From Chryseobacterium sp. ERMR1:04 (GTDB taxonomy: Bacteria > Bacteroidota > Bacteroidia > Flavobacteriales > Weeksellaceae), in assembly GCF_001297705.1 (NCBI RefSeq), contig NZ_LIRF01000003.1, positions 620,001-684,000 on the forward strand: a DNA stretch of 64,000 nucleotides, written 5' to 3'. A program made the translations under genes and the position numbers. The notes under the pieces are model-generated. The model saw nothing but the letters and a program-made list of their open reading frames with translations. It was not told the origin of the DNA and ran no database searches. Below are positions 34,241 to 43,692 of the stretch, piece after piece (the first letter of the stretch is position 1; each line of letters opens with the position of its first letter).

Positions 34241-35410
34241 TTATTTGCTCTTTCTTCGATCTAGCTCTTTCTTAATAAGACCTAGCTCTCTTCCTGTTTG
34301 CCCAGCTACAGAAGTGTTTTCTCTAGCTCTTCTTGTAAGATAAGGCACAACATCTTTTACAGGTCCGTAAGGAAGATATTTAGCAGCATTATATCCTTTA
34401 TCAGACAAATAGAACGTGATATTATCACTCATTCCGTACAACTGTCCGAAGTAAATATGCGGATTTCCATTATCAAGAGATTTCGCTTTCATTTTATCCA
34501 TAATCAGCTCAGAAGAGATCTCATTATGGGTACCAAAAAATGCTGAAACTTTATCTAAATGATTCATTACAAAATCAATACCTGAGTTGTAATTTTTATC
34601 TGAAGCTTCTTTATTAGGCTGGATAGGATCCGGATATCCTTTTTCTGCAGCTCTGGCTCTTTCCTTCTCCATGTAAGCACCACGAACGATCTTATAGCCA
34701 ATAAAATAATTCTTTTCTCTGGCTCTTTGAAGATTCTCTTCCATATATTCCAATCTACCGGTTCTATACATTTGGATCGTATTCCAAACGATAGGTTTTT
34801 CCTGATTGTACTTCTCCATCATCTCTTCACATAGGTGATCAGCCGCGTCCTGCATCCAAGTTTCCTCGGCATCTACCATTACTTTTTTGTCGTGTTCATA
34901 GCAAAGTTTACATACCTCATCGAATCTTTTCACTACCCTTTCCCACTCTTCTTTTTGGCTTGATGTGAGCTCTGCATTCTTTCCAACTGCTTCATATAAA
35001 TCAATTCTACCAAAGGCAGTAGGTTTAAAAACAATAAAAGGAATCGCAGGATTTCCTACAGAAAATCTTATGATATCTTTAATTTCTTTGCAAACAGCGT
35101 CAAATGTTTCTTCGTCTTCTTTACCTTCAATTGAGTAATCGAAAATACTTCCTACCCCTCTTTTAAAGAGTTGTTTCACGGCTTTCATACTTTCTTCACG
35201 CGTTTCTCCACCACAAAATTGGTCAAACAAAGTGTTTTTTACAATTCCGGTAACGAAAGGGAAATCATGATGAACAGTGAAATTAAGGATAGAAGTTCCA
35301 AGACTTGTAAGAGCGGGCTGTTCAATCATTTTGAACATCCAGTACGCTTTTCTTAACTGTGCATCAGACTTGTCTGCAAATGCAACTTTAGTATCGTTAA
35401 AAATGGGCAT
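34241..35410 (-). CDS. Proline dehydrogenase
   Basis: The 389-residue FAD enzyme oxidises proline to pyrroline-5-carboxylate and passes electrons to quinone. Family features include the flavin/substrate segments MVDAEETWMQ, KIVRGAYMEKER, FFGTHNEIS and the terminal YLTRRARENTSVAGQ with its paired Arg residues. The length fits monofunctional PRODH; the partner P5C dehydrogenase is not in the window. It is monocistronic, with a -7 box and terminator. Confidence 0.93.
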   Translation of the reverse strand: MPIFNDTKVAFADKSDAQLRKAYWMFKMIEQPALTSLGTSILNFTVHHDFPFVTGIVKNTLFDQFCGGETREESMKAVKQLFKRGVGSIFDYSIEGKEDEETFDAVCKEIKDIIRFSVGNPAIPFIVFKPTAFGRIDLYEAVGKNAELTSSQKEEWERVVKRFDEVCKLCYEHDKKVMVDAEETWMQDAADHLCEEMMEKYNQEKPIVWNTIQMYRTGRLEYMEENLQRAREKNYFIGYKIVRGAYMEKERARAAEKGYPDPIQPNKEASDKNYNSGIDFVMNHLDKVSAFFGTHNEISSELIMDKMKAKSLDNGNPHIYFGQLYGMSDNITFYLSDKGYNAAKYLPYGPVKDVVPYLTRRARENTSVAGQTGRELGLIKKELDRRKSK

Positions 35411-35434
35411 TCCTTTATATTAAATTTAGTGTTG

Positions 35435-35442
35435 CAAAGGTA
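35435..35442 (-). promoter_or_regulatory. -7 box of proline dehydrogenase
   Basis: The minus strand reads TACCTTTG, the same box as the SRP RNA promoter, 24 nt before the ATG. Confidence 0.65.
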
Positions 35443-35475
35443 AGGATAACCTTAATCTTTTTCCAACATTTTCTT

Positions 35476-36405
35476 CTATATTTTACCTTCAATTCCGTTC
35501 AGAAGCATTGCAATGATTCCTATAAAAACCCAAAGTCTTAATATATTGATCGTCAGAAAATTACTTTTTCTTGAAGAATTTAACAGCAAGTAAATACAAA
35601 GGATGAATATAAACAATCCCCCAGAAAAATAATAGGCCATAAAACCTGAAATCCCTGTTTTAAGAATCAATTTCATAGAAACAGCCATGGTGATCACCAG
35701 CAAAGAAATAATGATTCCTTTTGTTGTTTTAGTCTTAAAATAATTAGGTATTGTGGTGTATCCAAAGGCTTTATCTACACTTTTTGTAAGGGTATCTTTT
35801 ACAATATCAATGCATAAAAGGATAAGAAAAAGGAAGATCGCCATCAACAAAACCTTCTTTGAAAAGGTCTCATAATAGACCATCATTCCAAAAAAAGGAT
35901 ATAGCGTAAGGCTTACAAAAGTGAGGTTATTGACGATTAAAATCCGGCTTAATTTATGACTGTAGAACCACATGAAAAATTGATAAACCACAAAAAAAGC
36001 AAAGACATTATGCGAAATTGTCCACGCAACGCCCAACGAAATAATGCTTAAAAACAAGTAAGCATAGAGAAAATATTTCTGTTTTATGAAACTTTGAATC
36101 CTCGTTCGGAAGGGTTTTACGATATGGTCTTTTTCAAAATCATAGAACTGATTGATAATTCCTCCCGCCAAAATGGTTAAAACAGTACAGAAAATAATGC
36201 CGTGAACCTTAAAATCAAAGACGAATTTTCTGAAACTTTCATCCTGATTAAAGAGGAAAAAGGTAGAAACATAGAGGGCAAAAGTGAGCAAGATGGCCAC
36301 AAAAAATCGTGCACCTAAAAGAAAGCCCACGAATTGTGAAAATCTGTAAAATAGAGATTTTGAGACAAAGTTTTTTTCTTGGAAATTTTCTTTTTCAGAA
36401 TTCAT
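35476..36405 (-). CDS. UbiA family prenyltransferase
   Basis: The 309-residue membrane protein has about eight to nine helices. The first Asp-rich motif is NQFYDFEKD near residue 90 and the second lies around CIDIVKDTLTKSVDKAFG near 205. The family transfers isoprenoid chains. Flavobacteriia homologues are often annotated as geranylgeranylglycerol-phosphate geranylgeranyltransferase, which I cannot confirm. It begins 11 nt after the kinase gene, so the two form an operon linked to isoprenoid metabolism. The ATG at 36405 is preferred over a TTG at 36411. Confidence 0.82.
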   Translation of the reverse strand: MNSEKENFQEKNFVSKSLFYRFSQFVGFLLGARFFVAILLTFALYVSTFFLFNQDESFRKFVFDFKVHGIIFCTVLTILAGGIINQFYDFEKDHIVKPFRTRIQSFIKQKYFLYAYLFLSIISLGVAWTISHNVFAFFVVYQFFMWFYSHKLSRILIVNNLTFVSLTLYPFFGMMVYYETFSKKVLLMAIFLFLILLCIDIVKDTLTKSVDKAFGYTTIPNYFKTKTTKGIIISLLVITMAVSMKLILKTGISGFMAYYFSGGLFIFILCIYLLLNSSRKSNFLTINILRLWVFIGIIAMLLNGIEGKI

Positions 36406-36416
36406 TCCCAATACAA

Positions 36417-37343
36417 TTAAAATCTGTAAATCACTTCTTTATGGAAGCCGTCAAGCATTTTTTCAGCTTTTTCGTAGTCTTTAGTAAACCCTAAAATATA
36501 ACCACCCCCTCCGCTTCCGCAAAGTTTTAGGTAATATGCATTAGAATCCAAGCCTTTTTTCCAGACATTAAAAATGCTTTCAGGAATCATAGGACGAAAA
36601 TGTTCATAGGCCCAATGAGAAAGTTTCTTTAAATTTCTAAAGAAAGGATTCATATCTTTTTTAAGGAAAGCCTCTATACAAGCGTTATTATAACGGATAA
36701 ACTCTTCTTTCAATGTTTTACGGAAACCTTCAGTTTTCATTTTTTCAAAGAAAATTTGAACCATTGGCCCGGTTTCACCTGTCATTCCAGAGTCAATTAA
36801 GAAGATGGCTCCTTTACCTTCCTGGCTTCTAGGAATCGCTACTTTGTCTACACTTTCTTTGCTTTCAATAAGAATCGGAAGATTCATGTAGCAAATAAGC
36901 GGGTCAATTCCTGAGCTTTTTCCGTGGAAATAACTCTCCATTAATCCAAAAACACTTCTCAAATCTTTAAGTTCGTCTTTAGAGATGTTTTCAGGACTGT
37001 GTTTTTTAATAGAATACCGTTCGAAAATAGCAGCTACTAAAGCGCCTGAACTCCCGATTCCGTATCCTTGCGGGATATTGCTATCGAAGAATAAGCCTTC
37101 AGAAATCTCCTGTTTAAATTTTGAAACATTGATTTCAAAACCTTTTGGAAGCTCTAAATTCAGTAAATAATCTGCGTATTTTATAAGGTGTTCATTCGAT
37201 TTCTTTTCAAAATCCGAATCTAATGCTGAGAACTTGAGGGTACCTTTATAGAAACTATAAGGTAATGTCAAACCTTGGGAATCTTCAATGATTCCGTATT
37301 CTCCGAACAAAAGAATTTTTGCGTAAAATAAGGGGTTTGTCAT
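36417..37343 (-). CDS. GHMP kinase, probably mevalonate kinase
   Basis: The 308-residue protein begins MTNPLFYAKILLFGEYGI, the N-terminal GHMP segment of mevalonate kinases. It has the ATP-binding loop PQGYGIGSSGALVA near residue 100 and a C-terminal KLCGSGGGGYILGF motif. It would phosphorylate mevalonate in the isoprenoid pathway. The ATG at 37343 follows a perfect -7 box; the longer frame from 37403 is rejected. Galactokinase is unlikely because its N-terminal signature is absent. Confidence 0.82.
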   Translation of the reverse strand: MTNPLFYAKILLFGEYGIIEDSQGLTLPYSFYKGTLKFSALDSDFEKKSNEHLIKYADYLLNLELPKGFEINVSKFKQEISEGLFFDSNIPQGYGIGSSGALVAAIFERYSIKKHSPENISKDELKDLRSVFGLMESYFHGKSSGIDPLICYMNLPILIESKESVDKVAIPRSQEGKGAIFLIDSGMTGETGPMVQIFFEKMKTEGFRKTLKEEFIRYNNACIEAFLKKDMNPFFRNLKKLSHWAYEHFRPMIPESIFNVWKKGLDSNAYYLKLCGSGGGGYILGFTKDYEKAEKMLDGFHKEVIYRF

Positions 37344-37363
37344 TATATAATAAATCTTTTTTG

Positions 37364-37371
37364 CAAAGTTA
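37364..37371 (-). promoter_or_regulatory. -7 box of the kinase-prenyltransferase operon
   Basis: The minus strand reads TAACTTTG, and a TTTG lies 22 nt further upstream. The leader is about 16 nt. Confidence 0.65.
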
Positions 37372-37491
37372 AAATTATTCCGCTCAATATAAGCAAAATC
37401 CACGCCGAATTATAACTTATTTTAACAGAAAACGGATCCTAATTCTTAAATTAAATCTTAAAAAGTAATATAACTCTCTTAAAGATAGCAA

Positions 37492-37516
37492 AAAAGCCTG
37501 ACATCATCAGGCTTTT
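37492..37516 (-). terminator. Terminator after the reprolysin-like protease
   Basis: A perfect 10-bp stem (37492-37501 with 37507-37516) is followed by T6 on the minus strand. Confidence 0.85.
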
Positions 37517-37535
37517 ATTATTAATTTTTTATAAG

Positions 37536-39695
37536 TTATTGCTTTATCAATTTCTTGTTTATGGTCTGTTTTTCAGTTTCAATAGAAACAACGTAATTTC
37601 CTGCTTGTATTGATGATAGATTGACATCCATTTTGTTTCCTTTTAAAGATGAAGCAGACTGTATCAATCTTCCAGATTCATTATAAATTTTATATGATTT
37701 CAATCCTTCCTTAGACGAAATTGTAACCTTATTTTTAACTGGATTGGGGAAAATATTTACTGGATTATATTTTAGATTATCATCTCCTACTGCCAAAACT
37801 CCACACGAGAAATTAGCTTTCCATCCCGTATCATTATAATCCTCATCTGATACAAATCTCACCGTAATAGCACCTGAAGAATGAGTTGATGTAAACGTAC
37901 CTGGCAATGTATTCCCTGTTAATGCATTGCCATTTGTAAACATCGGAGACGCTGTGGATGGACCATTATAAATATATAAAAAATCATAATCTTTTTCTAA
38001 AGCAAACTCGGTAAACATCAATGTTAGTGCTCCTGAAGTAGGATAAAATGTCTTTACAATGGTTTCATTATTTCCATAATTTCCTACCTGGCCGCCAGTA
38101 TCTGTAAACAAAGCTCCACCACACCATTCAGCATCTGTTAAGAAAATCTGTGATCTTTGGTATCCAACTGAACAATCTGTTCCGACGGATAATTTATAAT
38201 AAGTAGCAGGCTGAAGATTCGTGAAATTTACCGTTTGATTACTTGTATTTCCTGATGAAACTATTGCTCCATCCATCGTTGCCATCTTATATTTCCATAA
38301 TGTAGACACAGCATCTGTAATAGCTGCATTTGCTCCGTTTTGAGTGACGTTGCTTATATTTAATTCTGTAATCGTGATAGCACATGGAGTAATACAATTT
38401 TGACCTAAACACGCTTTTGAATCTACCGTATTTCTAATTAAAGCTGCCGGCTGAGGACCAAACCCGTTATTAAAACTTATACCAACCCCACTTACTAAAT
38501 GACAATAACTCATAATACTTCCTTTTACAGTAGATGAAGGAATCGGACCTGTACATCCCTCGGTATACCCTATCTGCGGACCACATCCGTCAATAGCCGT
38601 AGAATTTCCGTTCCAAGAACATGAGTGCGTATGAGGAGAGCCTAATGCATGTCCCATTTCATGAGTCATAGCCTGAATGGTCCAAGAATATACCGGAACA
38701 TTGTTGTACGTTTGAGAAATTCCTGAATAAGCATATCTATTAGCCCCACAAAGTGAATTAAGATAAGCAACACTTGTTGTTGCAGGTGCGTTAATCAAAT
38801 GCGCCAAATCTCCATTAAAAACAGGTCTATTTACTCTAAAGTTAGAAAGATTGGCACTATATCCTGCTGTATAAGGATCGGGAGTTGTCCAGATAAAAAC
38901 CTCATTTAAAGCTGTTCTGATATCATCATTGCTGTAAAGAGTAGCAATATTATTATGAATCGCTGTAATCCAATTCGTCGTCGTTGTTATATTAGAACCA
39001 TTATTTTGATAAGGCGTATAACAAATCTCATAATACAACCTTACACAATTTTCGGTTAAAGCCTTTTTAACAGTAGCTGGATTATGTGAAATTTTCTGAG
39101 ATTTATTTTCCTTTAATTCATCAACTCCACAAATAAAAGGATTTGCTCCGGTTAATTTAGATTCTGAATAGCTTACAAAATCATTAGAATTCTTCGCTTT
39201 CCCAAGAATTATATTTCCTAATTCTGAGGTTGAAGCAACTCCAACTATATCATTATCAAAGAAACTGAATGCTACTACAGATGAATCATCTCCTTTTACA
39301 ATTCCCTGATAATACACTCCAGGAGTATAATTGGTAATTTCACCTTTATTGGTATTTACTTTAAAATCATTCGTTAGAATTTGATTCTTATATAGCTCTA
39401 CTGTAACATTTTTATTTCCCTGAAAAGGAAAAGAGATTTCAATAACCTGAGGCTTATCTTTAATAATCTGTTGAAGTTCGCCAACGTTAAGACTAAGAAC
39501 TGTAATATCTGTAGCTGCTCTTTTGTACTCCATAGCCTTATTGGAAGTTGTATTGACTTCAAACAAAGTATACCTTTTAAAATCTTTGTTTTGAATATGA
39601 TATTCTGAAATTTTTTGAGCAATTGGCCTTAAGTTTTGAGAAAAGCCCAGCATACTGCATTGAATAATGCAAAGAAATAGAATTTTTTTAATCAT
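37536..39695 (-). CDS. Secreted metzincin protease with CUB-like and T9SS domains
   Basis: The 719-residue protein has a signal peptide (ending GFSQ), a propeptide-like region (about 20-215), and a reprolysin-like zinc peptidase with HEMGHALGSPH (345-355, HExxHxxGxxH) and a Met-turn SIMSYCH (393-399). A beta-sandwich linker follows (about 438-520), then a CUB-like domain with paired Cys (about 525-631) and a type A T9SS sorting domain (about 646-719, NIFPNPVKNKV). It is exported by T9SS and acts outside the cell; substrates are unknown. It is monocistronic. Confidence 0.9.
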   Translation of the reverse strand: MIKKILFLCIIQCSMLGFSQNLRPIAQKISEYHIQNKDFKRYTLFEVNTTSNKAMEYKRAATDITVLSLNVGELQQIIKDKPQVIEISFPFQGNKNVTVELYKNQILTNDFKVNTNKGEITNYTPGVYYQGIVKGDDSSVVAFSFFDNDIVGVASTSELGNIILGKAKNSNDFVSYSESKLTGANPFICGVDELKENKSQKISHNPATVKKALTENCVRLYYEICYTPYQNNGSNITTTTNWITAIHNNIATLYSNDDIRTALNEVFIWTTPDPYTAGYSANLSNFRVNRPVFNGDLAHLINAPATTSVAYLNSLCGANRYAYSGISQTYNNVPVYSWTIQAMTHEMGHALGSPHTHSCSWNGNSTAIDGCGPQIGYTEGCTGPIPSSTVKGSIMSYCHLVSGVGISFNNGFGPQPAALIRNTVDSKACLGQNCITPCAITITELNISNVTQNGANAAITDAVSTLWKYKMATMDGAIVSSGNTSNQTVNFTNLQPATYYKLSVGTDCSVGYQRSQIFLTDAEWCGGALFTDTGGQVGNYGNNETIVKTFYPTSGALTLMFTEFALEKDYDFLYIYNGPSTASPMFTNGNALTGNTLPGTFTSTHSSGAITVRFVSDEDYNDTGWKANFSCGVLAVGDDNLKYNPVNIFPNPVKNKVTISSKEGLKSYKIYNESGRLIQSASSLKGNKMDVNLSSIQAGNYVVSIETEKQTINKKLIKQ

Positions 39696-39784
39696 ATAAT
39701 TTACTTTTTACAAATAAACAAAAAAAATCAGATACCTCCTTAGTATTTATCACCATATATTGAATAAAATATTTTGCAAATAAA

Positions 39785-39812
39785 AAAGCCATTAAATTTC
39801 TTTAATGGCTTT
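39785..39812 (-). terminator. Terminator after the UMF1 transporter
   Basis: A perfect 12-bp stem (39785-39796 with 39801-39812) has loop TTTC, 19 nt after the stop. Confidence 0.85.
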
Positions 39813-39831
39813 ATAAATTCTTTATAATCAA

Positions 39832-41322
39832 TTATAATGTATCTCTGTCTTTCATCATTTTAACTTTCATAAAACGAATTAAAACAAGACCTATTGCAAA
39901 GAATATCGTCATAGAAAGAGCTGCGATACGCATATTATTAAAGTGCTCTATTAATGTTGCAAAGATGAACGTCCCTAAAATAATCGCCAACTTTTCTAAT
40001 ACATCATAGAAGCTGAAAAATGTTGTATTCTCCATTGAATCTTCCGGTAAAAGTTTTGAATAAGTAGATCTAGACATTGCCTGAAGACCTCCCATTACCA
40101 AACCTACCACAGCAGCAACTCCGTAGAACTGATATTCTACTGTTGGGTTTTCTTTATTTAAGAAAAATGCCCATAAACATGCTACTATCCATAAGATAAT
40201 AGCAATTGAAATCACGTTTCTGTTCCCTATTTTTTTAGATAATCTTGAGAATATAACCGCTCCTATAATCGCTTCAATCTGAATAACCAAAAGAGTTCCG
40301 ATCAATTTATCCTGCGCCAGGTTGATCTCACTTTTCCCAAATAATGTTGCCATCAAGAAAATAGTCTGCATTCCTACACTGTAGAAAAAGAAACTCGACA
40401 GGAAGAATTTTAGATTTCTATCTTTAAATAATAAGTTTCCTGCTTTGAAAAGTTCATGAAAACTTTCTTTCGCAATGTCTTTATAGAAGCTGATATTATC
40501 TTTAAATACTTCGAAGAAACCTCCTTGATCTTCATGTTTTTTAAAGATATTTTTATAGTTTAATAGAACAAGGTCTTTAGGCAATTTCTCTTTAACATCT
40601 CCAAATTGAGGTAAATGTTTGAAAGTATATTGAGAAAAACCAAACCACCAAGCACCTGTTAATAAGAAACTAATTCTTGTAAATAACAATTGCTGTGCAG
40701 CTCCTTTTGCAAAAACCTGGATTAATACCAAACATAAAACTACCAATACTACAGAGCCAATATATCCGTAAACATATCCTTTCGCAGACAATGCATCCTG
40801 TTTATCCCGTGTCGCAATATCCGGTAAAAAGGAATTATAAAACACTAAACTTCCCCAGAATCCTACACTCGCTGTGATGCTGAATAGGAGCCCCAGAAAG
40901 ACATTATGCATTCCTGTAAACATCGCCAATCCCATACAAGAGGTAGCTCCCAAATAACAGAAAAACTGTAAAAATGATTTTTTATTACCAATGGTATCTG
41001 CCAAAGAAGATAAAAATGGAGATAATAAAACGACGATAAAGAAGGATATCGTTAATGAATATCCGTACACCGCATCCGGCTGGTATTCTTTTCCGAAGAT
41101 CTTGATCATGTGTCTTACCGGAACATCAATCCATTTTTTTGTTTCCGCTATATATTCCTTTTTTTCATACGCTGTGGTAAGAATGGAGTAATAAATTGGA
41201 AAAATAGTAGATGTAATAACCAAAGAGTACACAGAATTAGCCCAGTCATAGACCGCCCAAGCTTTCATAATCTTTGGATTATTCTTTATGTTTTGAGGTT
41301 GTTTCTTCTCAATTTCAGACAT
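39832..41322 (-). CDS. MFS transporter of the UMF1 (Atg22-like) family
   Basis: The 496-residue protein has about 12 TM helices and the UMF1 opening KAWAVYDWANSVYSLVITST. A long loop between the first six and the rest holds a charged region. Later, the MFS-like motif GGLQAMSRSTYSKLLPE is the family hallmark. Fungal relatives export amino acids from the vacuole; bacterial substrates are unknown. It is monocistronic, and its promoter overlaps the terminator of the next gene on the minus strand. Confidence 0.87.
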   Translation of the reverse strand: MSEIEKKQPQNIKNNPKIMKAWAVYDWANSVYSLVITSTIFPIYYSILTTAYEKKEYIAETKKWIDVPVRHMIKIFGKEYQPDAVYGYSLTISFFIVVLLSPFLSSLADTIGNKKSFLQFFCYLGATSCMGLAMFTGMHNVFLGLLFSITASVGFWGSLVFYNSFLPDIATRDKQDALSAKGYVYGYIGSVVLVVLCLVLIQVFAKGAAQQLLFTRISFLLTGAWWFGFSQYTFKHLPQFGDVKEKLPKDLVLLNYKNIFKKHEDQGGFFEVFKDNISFYKDIAKESFHELFKAGNLLFKDRNLKFFLSSFFFYSVGMQTIFLMATLFGKSEINLAQDKLIGTLLVIQIEAIIGAVIFSRLSKKIGNRNVISIAIILWIVACLWAFFLNKENPTVEYQFYGVAAVVGLVMGGLQAMSRSTYSKLLPEDSMENTTFFSFYDVLEKLAIILGTFIFATLIEHFNNMRIAALSMTIFFAIGLVLIRFMKVKMMKDRDTL

Positions 41323-41343
41323 TTCAAATAAATATTAGTTGCA

Positions 41344-41351
41344 CAAAAATA
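41344..41351 (-). promoter_or_regulatory. -7 box of the UMF1 transporter
   Basis: The minus strand reads TATTTTTG (TAnnTTTG), 21 nt before the ATG and directly after the SDR terminator hairpin. Confidence 0.55.
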
Positions 41352-41353
41352 TA

Positions 41354-41379
41354 AAAACCACAGAATATTCTGCAGTTTT
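41354..41379 (-). terminator. Terminator after the SDR gene
   Basis: A hairpin of about 12 bp includes two wobble pairs and is centred on AGAATATTCT. Its T-rich tail on the minus strand doubles as the -7 region of the next gene. Confidence 0.65.
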
Positions 41380-41450
41380 TTTTATTAATTAGAATATCTC
41401 GGAAGATATGAATTATTTAAACACCATTTATTAGAAATAATTCCCTAAAA

Positions 41451-42308
41451 TTATCCTGTATACTTTGAAACCCATTTTGCTTTTAATTCAGCTCTGGCAT
41501 TGATAAATTCAACATCTGTACCTTGGGCGATAGCATCAAGTGGATACCGTAGCGGACGTGTACCTTGTTCCATATTAATCAAATTTAATACACCATCTGC
41601 AATGACCTGCGGATTCATATCAAACTCAGCCATTTTTCCGAATAAGCCGGCTCCAATTGCATTAAACATATCAGTAGCAACAGGATCATATTCCTTAGCA
41701 ATTTCTGGTTTATCTGCCTGCACACCTGCTTTGCTTCCTGAATTCATTTCTGTAGGATAAACTCCCGGCTGGATTGTTACATTTTCTATGTTGAATTGCG
41801 CCAACTCATCCTGAATGGACTCCGTGATTGCTTCTACCCCAAATTTAGACGCTAAATACGGTCCCATAAAGGGCAGAGAATGTCCGCTCGCACCTGAAGT
41901 AAGATTAATAATCAACCCTGATTTTGCTTTTCTCATGCTTGGTAAAACAGCCTGATACGTACGGATAACACCATAGAAATTGACCTCAAAAAACTTCTTG
42001 ATCTGATCAATAGAATACGCTTCTACCAAACCAAAACCTGATAAACCTGCATTGTTAACCAAGACATCAATATTTCCGTGTTTGGCTAATGTATTTTCAA
42101 ATGCTTCTTTTACTGATTGATCATCAGCCACATCAATATCTACCACCTCTACATTGGGCAATGCCGAAAGTTCTTCAGCTACTACTTTATTTTTATCTTG
42201 GGTACCACGCATTCCTGCAATAACAGTGTGTCCTTCTTTAGATAAGGTAGCTGTCATTAATTTCCCGAATCCCGTACTTGTTCCTGTGATGAAAACTATT
42301 TTGTTCAT
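41451..42308 (-). CDS. Short-chain dehydrogenase/reductase
   Basis: The 285-residue classical SDR has the cofactor motif TGTSTGFG (residues 8-15), NNAG near 89, and the catalytic YLASK (YxxxK), preceded by the Ser in LTSGASGHS. It would use NAD(P)(H) on an alcohol or ketone; the substrate is unknown. It has its own -7 box upstream. An IS200-like element lies between it and the Crp/Fnr gene, so any former link with that regulator is broken. Confidence 0.88.
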   Translation of the reverse strand: MNKIVFITGTSTGFGKLMTATLSKEGHTVIAGMRGTQDKNKVVAEELSALPNVEVVDIDVADDQSVKEAFENTLAKHGNIDVLVNNAGLSGFGLVEAYSIDQIKKFFEVNFYGVIRTYQAVLPSMRKAKSGLIINLTSGASGHSLPFMGPYLASKFGVEAITESIQDELAQFNIENVTIQPGVYPTEMNSGSKAGVQADKPEIAKEYDPVATDMFNAIGAGLFGKMAEFDMNPQVIADGVLNLINMEQGTRPLRYPLDAIAQGTDVEFINARAELKAKWVSKYTG

Positions 42309-42340
42309 TTTATTTTAAATCTTTTGTTTAAATGTTGAGA

Positions 42341-42348
42341 CAAAATTA
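42341..42348 (-). promoter_or_regulatory. -7 box of the SDR gene
   Basis: The minus strand reads TAATTTTG (TAnnTTTG), 32 nt before the ATG. Confidence 0.6.
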
Positions 42349-42494
42349 GTCACAGAATTCGCTTCGAATCCTTGATATTTAACGGGAAAAACTATTGACA
42401 ATTATCAATGATATTTTATTGGTCTCAGAAATAGTTAAAACTATGTACTTTAGTGCATTTTACTTTCAGTTTCTAAAAATGTTATCTTTGTTTA

Positions 42495-42929
42495 GTGGAT
42501 TATCAACGCAGCAATGGTCATAGTGTAAGTAGATTAACGGCACATCTTGTGTGGGTTACTAAGTATCGTTTTCCAGTTCTAGAAGGCGATATCAAATTAC
42601 GCTGTCGCAGTATTTTGCTTCAAATCTGTGAAGCAGAAGATATTCGAATTTTGAAAGGAGTTGTGTCAAAAGATCATGTTCACATGCATATAGAATATCG
42701 TCCGAATCAAGATATAAGTACACTTGTTAAATTGTTCAAAGGAAGAAGTTCAAGAAAACTTCAAGTTGAATTTCCTGAATTGAAGCAGCGTTATTGGGGT
42801 CGTCATTTTTGGGCTATAGGATTTGGATGTTGGAGTACAGGTAATATCACAGATGAAATGTTGAATACCTATTTGGAGCATCATCGCAATCCCACTGATC
42901 AGGACCAAAGTAATTTTATCATTGAGTAG
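42495..42929 (+). CDS. tnpA: IS200/IS605 family Y1 transposase
   Basis: The 144-residue HUH single-strand transposase starts at a GTG. Visible features are HLVWVTKYRF near residue 17, the HUH metal motif HVHMH near 62-66, and the C-terminal RYWGRHFWAIGFGCWSTG segment. A terminal YLEHH carries the catalytic Tyr at about residue 127. The length is full for TnpA of IS200. It appears intact, so the element may be active. Confidence 0.92.
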   Translation: MDYQRSNGHSVSRLTAHLVWVTKYRFPVLEGDIKLRCRSILLQICEAEDIRILKGVVSKDHVHMHIEYRPNQDISTLVKLFKGRSSRKLQVEFPELKQRYWGRHFWAIGFGCWSTGNITDEMLNTYLEHHRNPTDQDQSNFIIE

Positions 42930-42943
42930 GTTGCATACGAATC

Positions 42944-42996
42944 GTGGACTTTAAGTCCACAAACCAAACCTATGGACTTTAAGTCCATAGTGGTTT
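42944..42996. repeat. Two tandem hairpins at the IS right end
   Basis: The first is GTGGACT-TTA-AGTCCAC (42944-42960). The second has CTATGGACT-TTA-AGTCCATAG (42970-42990) with outer AAACC/GGTTT arms to 42996. Both share TGGACTTTAAGTCCA, 28 bp apart. The second may also end the Crp/Fnr transcript, whose stop codon it touches. Confidence 0.75.
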
Positions 42997-43573
42997 AGTT
43001 TTTTGCTGATTGTGCTCTAATTCGGCTCAGTGTTTCTGCAGATATTCCCAAGTAGGAAGCAATCATATGTTGGGGAATACGATTAGCTACTGACGGAAAT
43101 TGCTGAATGAAATTGTGGTATTTTTCTTCGATTGATAAGCTCATATTGGCATGTATCCTTTTTTGAGAGACAAGAAAACTTTTATGAAGAATATCATTTA
43201 CCATTTTATAAAACTGAGGTATTTTTTGACAGATATATTCAAAATCATCTTTTTTAATCAATATGATTTCTGAATTTTCCAAGGCAAGAATATTGAAATC
43301 CGAAGGATTTCCTGTCGTTAAACTTTCTCTGTCGCCCGTCCAATAATTTTCAGGAGAAAAATTCATAATATGCTCCTGCCCTTTTTGATCAATCGAAAAA
43401 GTCTTCAATAAACCATTCGACACAAATGCATTATACTGCCAAACATCTCCTTCCTGCGCTAAATATTGACGTTTTTGAAGCTTTTTTAAGATGCATACAT
43501 CTTTTATCAGTTCTAATTCCTGATCTGAAAGAGTAATTTTGTTTTCTAAATAATTTTTAAAATTATCGAACAT
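42995..43573 (-). CDS. Crp/Fnr family transcriptional regulator
   Basis: The 192-residue protein has an N-terminal cNMP-binding beta-roll (about 20-135) and a short C-terminal winged HTH (MIASYLGISAETLSRIRAQ near 167-185). The Cys pattern of Fnr iron-sulfur sensors is absent. Bacteroidota carry many such short Crp-like regulators with unknown ligands. Its stop codon overlaps the right-end hairpin of the IS element. A weak TATCTTTA box precedes the start. Confidence 0.85.
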   Translation of the reverse strand: MFDNFKNYLENKITLSDQELELIKDVCILKKLQKRQYLAQEGDVWQYNAFVSNGLLKTFSIDQKGQEHIMNFSPENYWTGDRESLTTGNPSDFNILALENSEIILIKKDDFEYICQKIPQFYKMVNDILHKSFLVSQKRIHANMSLSIEEKYHNFIQQFPSVANRIPQHMIASYLGISAETLSRIRAQSAKN

Positions 43574-43638
43574 TGGATGATGGTAAAATGATAACCTAAA
43601 GATAAAACATTTACACTCAAATCTAGCTTTACAACAAA

Positions 43639-43666
43639 AAAAATGGAGCCAAAAGACTCCATTTTT
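43639..43666 (-). terminator. Terminator after thiolase
   Basis: A 10-bp stem (43639-43648 with 43657-43666) has an 8-nt loop and a T-rich tail on the minus strand. Confidence 0.8.
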
Positions 43667-43692
43667 ATAATTTAATCCTAAGATCTAGGGTA

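Larger units (their letters stand above)
42443..42996 (+). mobile_element. IS200/IS605-type insertion sequence, tnpA only
   Basis: The element comprises a left-end hairpin (42443-42458, ATGTACT-TT-AGTGCAT with one G-T pair), tnpA, and right-end hairpins built on TGGACTTTAAGTCCA. The exact ends and target tetranucleotide cannot be fixed from one copy. It has no tnpB. It sits between the SDR and Crp/Fnr genes. Confidence 0.75.

Noticed and set aside
39734..39741. AAGGAGGT on the minus strand before the reprolysin-like protease
   Set aside because: It matches a Shine-Dalgarno core but lies 38 nt from the start codon, too far to act, and this phylum rarely uses such sites.
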